37,360 bases of DNA, taken from assembly GCA_003427395.1 (NCBI GenBank), contig BFEA01000007.1:6618815-6656174 (forward strand), written 5' to 3'. Position 1 is the stretch's first letter; each line of letters begins with the position of its first letter. Made by a program: the position numbers and the translations under genes. This DNA is from Chara braunii (lineage: Eukaryota > Streptophyta > Charophyceae > Charales > Characeae). Positions 29,831 to 37,360 of this stretch are shown here, piece after piece. A model generated the notes under the pieces. The model had not been told where the DNA came from. It ran no database searches and saw nothing but the letters and a program-made list of their open reading frames with translations.

Positions 29831-30768
29831 CATATCGTTACCGGACGCTACTACTAAGTAGCCTAGAGTGCAATACGGAGTTGGACTCCGTTAACTCGAT
29901 AGGCAATGTCTGTCTTGATCTTTGTGACACAGGTCATTGCTACCTGCAAGTGTTTTTCGAAGTCTTGAGCTTCATCAACTTCTGCTATCGGACTGATAGC
30001 AAGTCGGTTTGCGACTCAACTCCTACCCACCGTGATACGCATGCCCTAATGTCTGAGACCCTATAGGCGAAAGGCATTTCCGTATGAACGATAACCTAAC
30101 CTTGGAACCTCTCTTGAATGGCCATGAAAAAGTTGTGTAACATGGATCGGTCGGGCATACCTTTGTCAAATGGGGGTCGGAAAGGGGCGTGTGGGACATA
30201 AACCTAGGAGCAAGGGGGTTGACCACGTTTTGTGGCATTTGGATGTTTATTTTTCATTGGGTTTCATGTGTGTGCAGGTATGTATGGGAGCGAGGAAATC
30301 GCTCCTGGATTGAGAGTGGTATGGATGAATGAGTGCAAGGTGTGAGTGACAAGGTTCAGCTATGGCTGTGAGAATGACTCTCCCTGATTTCCTCCGAGAC
30401 TCGCCCTTTCCTTTTTCTTATTTTTCTCTTGCCGCACGCTTCTAGCGAGCAGGCAGGAGAAGCCGAGCACAAGGTTTAGTGCTCGACCTTTGTTCGGACC
30501 AAGACCTGGTTTAGGTATGGCGAATTGCTCGCCAACTCGTGACTGCTCTTATTTTTTTCCTCAGGGGAGAGACGAGCGAATCCCATCTCAAAGGGGGTTT
30601 GCTTTTTAAATTACTAGTCGGACGTTGGTCCTGAGCTTGAAATTCGAGGTCCTTGTCCAGGACATTCCAGACTCTGGTCCAACACAACAGGGTTTCCCCC
30701 TTGAGCCGGGCCTACGCCTCTTGCTTATCATCACCCACTGCCTAAAAGACAGGGGTGCCGCATGGGCC
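29831..30768. other. No gene seen
   Basis: AT-rich DNA with no frame that reads as a protein. It lies between the array and the hairpin pair, matching the position of 16738-17619 on the left copy. Confidence 0.5.
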
Positions 30769-30824
30769 GCACGGCTCATCCTTCAGCCGTGCAATATCGT
30801 GAAGGAAGAACCTTTCACGATATT
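30769..30824 (-). other. Two adjacent hairpins in the composite repeat
   Basis: GCACGGCT/AGCCGTGC (30769-30792) is directly followed by AATATCGTGAAGG/CCTTTCACGATATT (30793-30824, one bulge). Just beyond is 'gacacttgagtatcg' (30833-30847), the inverted match of the first hairpin at 16603-16618. The stems differ in sequence from those in the left copy. Confidence 0.65.
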
Positions 30825-31149
30825 TTGCTTTTGACACTTGAGTATCGTACGCAACCCCGAAACCCATGAGAGGTACGCGGATTTGGGTAACGCATAAAGT
30901 GTCGCCATGATAGCTGATCAACTGAGTACACATGACTGAGCGTTATGATTCTCTTGACGGTTGCATTTATTTTTATGCAACTTCGTGTGGGTCGCGCTCT
31001 GAGACAAAGACTTTTATGAGTTATGGGTTAGGATGAATGAAAAAGGGATAGGCTTATTTGTTTGTCTGAGTTATTTTTGTTTTGTCATATATCGCGTGGT
31101 TGAGTTAGGATGTCCTATTCGATCGACACTGAATCGCACGTGGGAGATC

Positions 31150-31440
31150 AACGCCGCAGCGTGACGATCCGCGTACAGGTCCGAGCTAGGCGTGGACCGT
31201 GCGTACCCCCTATGCTACAACATACGAGAAACACCCTCGGCTGGGCCACCTCCGCGATTGCAAGTAAAAACTTCCGCATGTGGTTCAGTAGCTCGGCGGG
31301 AATACGCCCACCCAAGGGATGGTGACAACTCCCGCGGGTGGAGGTAAGTTGAACCTCGTGAGACCTTGTCCTGTCGTAGGGACTCGATGGAGGTATAGCT
31401 GGCGCACTTGGCCGGAGCGGCTCCACCGCTTCCCTTTTCG
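31150..31440 (-). repeat. Composite repeat, block X (right copy, inverted)
   Basis: The reverse complement aligns with 15950-16230. Shared strings include 'tcctgtcgtaggg', 'gtagctcggcggg' and 'gcgtaccccctatgctac'. No conserved protein frame. Confidence 0.8.
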
Positions 31441-31529
31441 TGAAGCGACATGCGAATTCTACCAATCTTGCGTGATGCGGCCGGGCCCCCCCAGCGGGGA
31501 CCATGCGCACGACACCGTGCTTTTGGTGC

Positions 31530-32195
31530 TCGGTTCTCATCGTGGATACGTGCTTTTCGTGCTCATCGTGTATCCGTGCTTTTCTTTGGGGCATGATCAC
31601 CTGCTCATCATCGATTCGTGCTTTCGTGCTCATCGTGGATCCGTGCTTCTCTTTGGTGCATGATATATGTTTTTCGTGCTCATCGTGGATCCATGCTTTT
31701 CTTTGGTGCATGATCATGTGCTCATCGTCGATCCGTGCTTTTCGTGCTCATCGTGGATCCGTGCTTTTCTTTGGTGCAGGATCATGTGCTTATCATCCCT
31801 GCTTTTCGTGCTCATCGTGGATCCGTGCTTTTCTTTGGTGCATGATCACGTGCTCATTGTGGATACGTGCTTTTCGTGCTCATCGTGGATCCATGCTTTT
31901 CTTTGGTGCATGATACGTGCTTTTCGTGCTCATTGTGGATCCGTGTTTTTCTTTGGTGCATGATCACGTGTTCATCGTCGATCCGTGCTTTTCGTGTTAA
32001 TCGTCGATCCGTGCTTTTGGTGCTCGGTGCTCATCGTGGATACGTGCTCCTCGTGGATTCGTGCTCATTGGAGATCCGTGCTTTTCTTTGGTGCTCGGTG
32101 CTCATCGTTGATCCGTGTTTTTCGTGCTCATCGTGGATACATGCTTTTCGTGCTCGGTGCTCATCATGTATCTGTGCTCATCGTGAATCCGTGCT
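31530..32195 (+). repeat. Minisatellite: 'CGTGCTCATCGTGGATCCGTGCTTTT'-type units
   Basis: Roughly 26-bp units ('gtgctcatcgtggatccgtg') are mixed with longer ones that insert 'tctttggtgcatgatcac'. Frames through it repeat FVLIVDPCFSLVHDH and can stay open for over 100 codons, but this follows from the repeat. I would not call a gene. Confidence 0.9.
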
Positions 32196-32252
32196 CTCTC
32201 TCTCTCTCTCTGGGGCCGTCCTCTCTCCTCCAGAGAGCGAGAGAGAGAGAGA
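32193..32252. repeat. (CT)n ... (GA)n inverted microsatellites
   Basis: A CT run of about nine units (32193-32211) faces a GA run (32233-32252) across a short CT/CC-rich spacer that includes 'ctccagagag'. The two can pair into a long hairpin. Confidence 0.8.
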
Positions 32253-32591
32253 GGCACCAGAGGCACCATCACCATCCCTCCTCCCTCGGCCCGTCCTCCA
32301 TTCCTCCCTCGGCCCCATCGGCCCTCCCTCCTTCCTCCCTTTCTCCTTCCTTATTTCCTCCCTCGCCTTCTCCCTCCTCCATTCGGTGGCGTTACCTACC
32401 TCGGTCCTCCGTGCTCCCTCGCTTTGTGCTCTCTTATCTGGGGATGATATAGAGAGTGCATTCCGTTTTTCTTAGCTTTTCAATATGCGTTAAGGCTTAG
32501 CGTCACTTCTTTTTCAATGTGAATAAGGGTGAGCGTGTGCTCTCGCGCGTGCGGTCGCACACAGACGCACACAGGGAGGTCTGTGTGGGGG
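32253..32591. other. No gene seen
   Basis: CCTCC-rich sequence to about 32430, then ordinary sequence up to the adaptor. Confidence 0.5.
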
Positions 32592-32629
32592 CTGTCTCTT
32601 ATACACATCTAGATGTGTATAAGAGACAG
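32592..32629. other. Sequencing-library artefact: Nextera mate-pair junction adaptor
   Basis: The 19-nt Tn5 mosaic end CTGTCTCTTATACACATCT (32592-32610) is followed without a gap by its reverse complement (32611-32629). This is the 38-bp junction sequence left where a mate-pair fragment is circularised. Translation gives VSYTHLDVYKRQ, a peptide familiar as a database contaminant. It is not genomic, and the DNA on its two sides should not be treated as adjacent. Confidence 0.98.
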
Positions 32630-33376
32630 CTAGTGCAGCGCAGCACAACCCCACCTTCGGAAAAAAAAACAAAAATTCCTTGCCATGTTTTTGCGTCGCC
32701 CGGTTCAGCGGACCCCCCCGGGCCCAACCGGCCCAACCCAAATTTTAGGGTCAAATTAATGTTTCGTTTTTTTTCTTCTTCTTTGAGATTCATTTCTTTG
32801 TTGTTTTTTTCCTTATTTTACTTCTGGATTCTGACAGAAACGTCACGGGGCTGAGACACCCAAACTGCGACGTGCTCACATTAGCGCTAAGTATAATGCA
32901 TCCAACTGCATTCACATCCACAACGTTGTTGTTTGTTTTTTTTCTTTTGCTGTTTTTGTTTTTTAACTGGTCCCCCCAGCCTCGGCCCGTCCAGCCACTG
33001 GTACTGCCAGGCTTGGTAGGCTCGACATACCGGTCGATGGAGGCTCGAACTTGATAGCTGGGCCAAGTACTGGTGGTTTAAATAATTTTTGAGGTCCTTG
33101 CTGGTTGACCTTAAGTTGCTGGTTGCGCACCAGCCTGATAGGGTAGCTGTAGTGACACTGTGGGGAGGGAAGAAATAGATAAGTCATACTCCAACTTAAA
33201 GTTGAAAGATTAAGTGTCGAGGGTTAAGTCTACGTGGTGAGGAGGTGGAGGATACATACCTGTGCCTTTAGTAGCCATGGATGACTACCCAATGTTCACA
33301 ATGTTGGCCCTGTGTGTGATATGGGGCCCACTCCTCCGTTTCTTGTTTCCTTCAGGATTCCAGCGCGCATGTGGCA
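32630..33376. other. No gene seen
   Basis: Contains the conserved motif AGCTGGGCCAAGTACTGGTG (33056-33075) and a possible splice acceptor, 'tttcttgtttccttcag' (33339-33355), before the frame listed next. Confidence 0.45.
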
Positions 33377-33714
33377 TGAATGTGACCACGAGGACTAGCG
33401 GGACTACGCAGCCATACACAACAAAACATCATACTGACATTGACAGAAAGTTGGCTGAGAAAAAAAAAGAACAGGAGGAGAAAAAAAGAAAGGAGGAGGA
33501 GGAAGTTAAGAAGAAATTGAACGAGGATAAATAAAAGACAGAGAAGGAGATGAAGAAGAGAGAAAAAAAGTTAAAGGAGTTAGAATCTACAATACTACAA
33601 GAATCGCTAACGTCATATCTACCGGGCTCGATCTCAGGCATAGTTTATCATCTTTCGGGTCCCATGCCTGCTCATACCCAGATCGTTTATCGGACTTGGG
33701 TATAGGGGCGAAAG
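33377..33714 (+). pseudogene. Lys/Glu-rich coiled-coil frame, possibly a transposon gag-like fragment
   Basis: From ATG 33377 a frame reads through a short polar leader into a Lys/Glu-rich stretch (DIDRKLAEKKKEQEEKKRK and on) that would form a charged coiled coil. It stops at TAA 33532 and then stays open in the same frame (KTEKEMKKREKKLKELES) to about 33704. A plausible splice acceptor ends at 33355. Highly charged coiled coils occur in plant retrotransposon proteins, but the purine bias alone could produce this frame. I do not recognise a family. Confidence 0.35.
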
Positions 33715-33777
33715 ACTAAGCAAACAGGCCAGCCGCAGCTGGTTCCCTCCGAAGTTTCCCTTATGTGGCCAGAACTA

Positions 33778-33988
33778 TGGGCTGCGCTAGAGCGCTGTCG
33801 AAGTGGGCTGCGCTGCACTGCTGTCAAAGTGGGCTGCGCTATATTGCTGTCAAAGTAGGCTGCGCTAGAGTGCTGTCGAAGTGGGCTGCGCTAGAGTGCT
33901 GTTGAAGTGGGCTGCGCTGCACTGCTGTCAAAGTGGGCTGCGCTATACTGCTGTCAAAGTGGGCTGCGCTAGAGTGCGGTCAAAGGAC
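33778..33988 (+). repeat. 26-bp minisatellite, eight copies
   Basis: GCTGCGCT recurs at 33781, 33807, 33833, 33859, 33885, 33911, 33937 and 33963, exactly 26 bp each time. The unit reads 'gggctgcgctagagtgctgt' plus 'cgaagt'. Two sub-variants alternate. Confidence 0.95.
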
Positions 33989-34870
33989 ACGAAGGACTGC
34001 GTTAAGTGTCAACAGAGGAAAGGAGACGACGGGGGAATCAGCGAAGAAGGGAAGAAAGCAGTGAGGCAGCGGTGAAGGTGAGTGAGAGGAGAAGCGGAAC
34101 AGGCGAAGGAAGGTGCATGAATCTGGTCGGGATCAGGGCCAGGTACGGGTAGGCAGGTGAAGGAAGTTTACGAAGATGAAAAAATGGGTATGGCGAAGCC
34201 TTAGGGGAAAAAAACATAACTTACCTTTTCTCTGATAGATCGAGACAAGACAAAGGAGGAAACTAAGGTTTCTGGCAAGGGCGAAACCAGATTTGCAGTT
34301 AGATCGAGCAAAGGATTAATGGAATTAGAGTTAGAATAGAAAAAAGGTGCGCGGATAAGTCGAGGTGGAAAGAGGAGAACGGAAACGGGAGTGAAAATCT
34401 TCTATCTCGCTCGTTTCTTAATGAAAACGAATGAGGAAGGATTCAAACTAGGGGTTTCGAAGAATTGCAAACAGATAAAGCGCACCAGATTTTCAAACGG
34501 AGCGATGGTTCGGCCGGTACGAGCGGTTGAAGCTGCGGGAGCACTATGGAGGGGATTTTGAATATGGGGATGTTTCTTCCCCTATCTTAGCGAAAGATTC
34601 ATTTTGCAAATCTGATGAGTAGCGGTTGGATCCACTACGTCAGTCTTCTTCCTTGTGACGATTATTCTCGTTTCTTTGGTTATTGCCGTCTTATTGACCA
34701 TGCTCGCTCTCAGTCACGATTGTAGTGAAGTTCGGAGCGCAGGTGGCACGAACCTGGCTGAGGCTTCAACGAGGTGCATTAGAGGTGGAGTAGGAGAGAA
34801 AGACATCTGGTTGCAGGCGAATAGAGTATGAGGGAACGAAGCCAACATCGTCCGTACGTGATGTGAAGGG

Positions 34871-34872
<2 letters not shown>
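33989..34872. other. No gene seen; hairpin at 34408-34437
   Basis: Purine-rich DNA. The hairpin CTCGCTCGTTTC/GAAAACGAATGAG at 34408-34437 matches the stem family at 21213-21600. A stray CTGATGAG at 34612 lacks the other hammerhead parts. Confidence 0.55.

Positions 34873-34940
<68 letters not shown>
34873..34940. repeat. (GA)34 microsatellite
   Basis: Uninterrupted GA tract. Confidence 0.97.
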
Positions 34941-34941
<1 letters not shown>

Positions 34942-36085
34942 CAGGAAGCGTCGACCAGGCCAAGTGGAGCCGAACGGATGGCTTTGCACCCGGATGCTTT
35001 GCACTTGGCCAGGTTCAGACAACAAATTCAGTCCCATTTGCAGGAAATGGGCGATGTAGCATGAGGGATGAACGAGTGTATCCTCCTGTGTTCTAGTGGA
35101 AGATTCATTCCAATATTGGCCATCCTATGGATGGAAAACCCTCTCTTTCTCTCGAGTGTGTGGCACACTTGCATCGAAACAACTCCTTAGTTCATATCTG
35201 TCTATCGCTGTATATCTTCCTATGTTGTAGCGGGATCCACTCGCGTTTTTTATACTTGGTGAGTGGAGGAGGGAAGTGCGCTATAGCCACTTCTTGCTGC
35301 TCCCTTAAGGTCGTGGCACCCCAGAGCTTGCCTCTGTTTTCAAATGCATTTCCAGCACGGCAAGTTGCCTATCTTCTAGTGAACTCACCCATTCGGGGGC
35401 ATGTGAGTCTAATGCCTGGTTCGGGCACGAGGTACTGGACGCATAGTGGGAATGGAGTGAACATGAAAAGGGCTACGACCAGGTGCTGACCAACAAGTGC
35501 ACCAAGATGAAGTAAGCATTGAATTACTATGCCAAGCCATGCGCTAGTCCTTTTAAGCGAATGGACGGTGTTAATGTCATAGTGCTGCATACTACTACTC
35601 TGCGGCACTGCGTGTTAATCCAGTGTCCTGTCACAATGCACAATTGTTGAGCAGATAAGTATTATTGCGGCTGTCTGGCCTGTGCGACTTGTTGTGTCTC
35701 GTTTGGATCGTTGTGACTTGGAAACACAGCAGGGGTTTTGACTTCATGATTCCGTTATGGCTGTTGAGGTACTAAATGTCGCGGACGCTGATTCATATTG
35801 CAATCGGTTTTAGAGTGATGAATCATTGCCCCTCGTGGTTCAAGTTCGTATTGCACTTCGAAAGTTGTTGATGCTGCCACCGCTGTGTGTTTTACTGCCA
35901 ATTTCTTGCTGTACTCTTGCGCACGCTCGCCATGCCCTTACCAGGTACTTTGTGTACGCGTCAGACCTTGCGCTGTGTCTTCCCGCTGACATACCGTGTC
36001 TTGCAGCAACTCGTTGTGTTTTGTCTGCCATTCGGATAGGGCACGGGGGTTGGCTCCATTCGAATGCGGTTTATTTGCTATTCTA
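34941..36085. other. No gene seen
   Basis: Frames at 35127-35489 (120 codons) and 35826-36089 (87 codons) have no recognisable domain or homologous repeat frame. Left uncalled. Confidence 0.5.
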
Positions 36086-36370
36086 CTGAAGAAGAAGCGC
36101 GGTGAAAGGGAGCGGTGTGAGAGCTGCAGCAGGTAGTGAACTTACCCGTTGGGCTGTGCATGCTCAGACAGTATGAAGGAGTGGCGTGAGAGTAGCAGCG
36201 AACTGTGAACTTACCCGTTGAACTGTGCATGCTCAGACAGTCTGAGGGAGCGGCGTGGGACCAGCAGCGGACTGTGAACTTACCTGTTGGACTGTGCATG
36301 TTCACACGGTCGCAGGAAGTAGCTCGAGGCTAGCGGAGTACTGAAGACTAACCTGTTGGACGGTGTGTTA
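36086..36370 (+). repeat. 69-bp tandem repeat, about four copies
   Basis: 'gtgaacttacc' recurs at 36136, 36205 and 36274, with a degenerate fourth near 36342. Units share 'gttgnactgtgcatgctcag' and 'cagcagcg'. Confidence 0.88.
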
Positions 36371-36659
36371 CTCACACAGGAGGTCAGCCACTAGGGTAGA
36401 CTTGCCTGCTGCTAACAAGACGAGCATTGTTACCGACGAATAGAGGTTGACATTTAAAAACCTTGTTGTTGAGTTTTGCTGCTGCGTATTGCTGCGTTTA
36501 CACCTGCGCTCGAATAGAATTGAGGGGGGTACTCTATTCAAACGTAACCCTTTTAGATTGCGTACCGACTTCTCTATCAGGGACTAGACACCGAGACCTT
36601 AAGGGGTTGGTCAGGCTCTGCAACAGGAGTACAACGACAACTTGGAGGCGAGACAAGAG

Positions 36660-36955
36660 GCTGTTACTTTGCACTTTTGGCCGCCATTGCGGGGCCCTTA
36701 GGATCTGAAGGCACCAAGGCCCTCTCATGTGAGTTGAGTTGGCCCTTTCTCGTATCTCGAGCGTCTAATCTCTCTTCTTCTATCCTTCTTATTCTAAGTC
36801 TAGTCTGTGTTCAGAGAGGAAGGCAGCAGGCGGGATTGCAACCCGTAGGACCGCATCAAGGCCTTTGTGGGAGGTTGACCCACCGATTGCGGGAGCTCTA
36901 CCGGAGCCCAGGCGGGACTCTGGAGGCAGGGAACTTGGAGGTAGGCTGACACTAT
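36660..36955 (-). repeat. Composite repeat, block L (right copy, inverted)
   Basis: The reverse complement aligns with 19365-19625 along its length. Shared strings are 'tggccgccattgcggggccc', 'attgcaacccgtaggaccgc' and 'ccaccgattgcgggagctct'. Confidence 0.85.
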
Positions 36956-37136
36956 ACCATTAGAATCCCAATAAACCCCTTATCTATATGAACCCGGTGT
37001 TTGGTCTGTTTGACTTTGACTTGCATATATGTTTGTTTTCTTTATTAGGACTTTAACTGAATCAGAAAGGGAATCTACTATGCATGTTTAAGTCATCTGT
37101 TTGCGGTAAAAACCATGATGTTTGTATGCGATGATT

Positions 37137-37360
37137 TGAAATGGGGTTGGAGATGAGGTCCTTCAGACTGATCCGACCGTTTTGCTGATTGCTTGGACAT
37201 TGAGACGGGGCGGGGTCAGGGCCTGCCGCTTTGATGATTGCTTAGGACATTGAGACGGGGCGGGGTCAGAACCTGCCGCTTTGTTGATTGCTTGGACATT
37301 GAGACGAGGCGGGGTCAGGACCTGCCGCTTTGTTGATTGCTTGGACATTGAGACGGGGCG
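37137..37360 (+). repeat. G-rich satellite, second locus (continues past the window)
   Basis: One 65-bp-type unit ('ttcagactgatccgaccg') then 49-bp-type units with 'gacatt' at 37196, 37246, 37295 and 37344. Same strand as 27653-28090, but the unit types come in the opposite order. Confidence 0.93.

Noticed and set aside
32519-32854. 111-codon frame across the adaptor
   Set aside because: Its centre is the translated mate-pair junction (VSYTHLDVYKRQ); it is an artefact.
33056-33090. 5S rRNA-derived sequence (TGGGCCAAGTACTGG resembling the 5S 3' half)
   Set aside because: The resemblance is short and gapped, and no A-box/C-box pair of a 5S promoter is present upstream.
34612-34660. Second hammerhead candidate starting CTGATGAG
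   Set aside because: A possible stem II follows, but there is no GAAA and no matching stem I or III.

Overview
This is a eukaryotic nuclear window and almost certainly the repeat-filled intergenic or heterochromatic DNA of a large genome. It holds no rRNA operon, no intact tRNA gene, no operon and no recognisable intact host gene. The transposon content fits a plant or streptophyte alga: a BED/DUF659-type hAT transposase, tRNA-derived SINE-like repeats and a Tourist/Harbinger-like MITE. My family-level impression is a charophyte alga such as Chara. That is inference from the hAT protein style and cannot be verified here.

Layout. Positions 1-6800 hold simple repeats, a 150-bp tandem duplication, several fold-back elements (small MITE-like DNAs) and tRNA-derived Pol III repeats. 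A 398-bp PIF/Harbinger-like MITE with a TAA target duplication lies at 6812-7209. A decayed reverse-transcriptase element lies at 7243-10183. It is probably Penelope-like: one long RT frame with three in-frame stops, terminal direct repeats, and a near-canonical hammerhead ribozyme fold downstream of the RT. Positions 10200-15650 are microsatellites, a minisatellite, fold-back repeats and long polypyrimidine tracts. Positions 15900-21600 are one copy of a long composite repeat, called here X, a 121-bp array, L and a hairpin zone. A diverged 28S rRNA fragment lies at 21825-22088. Positions 22680-23540 are CTT-rich polypyrimidine. A dead hAT transposase gene lies at 23700-27557. A G-rich satellite lies at 27653-28090. 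Positions 28400-37360 carry the same composite repeat on the other strand, in permuted order, ending in the same satellite.

Two points matter most to a user of this sequence. First, 32592-32629 is the exact 38-bp Nextera mate-pair junction adaptor (two Tn5 mosaic ends head to head), so the join there is a library artefact. The repeat order on its two sides is permuted relative to the left copy in the way a circularised mate-pair fragment would produce. Second, the RT and hAT frames are free of frameshifts over about 1.9 and 3.3 kb, yet hold eight premature stops, all TAG or TGA and none TAA. That pattern fits deamination of methylated cytosine at CG and CHG sites in silenced plant repeats.

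No cooperating gene system is visible. The genes present are selfish elements and their debris. I saw no intact novel system. The best candidates for new biology are the hammerhead-bearing RT element and the hairpin clusters inside the composite repeat.
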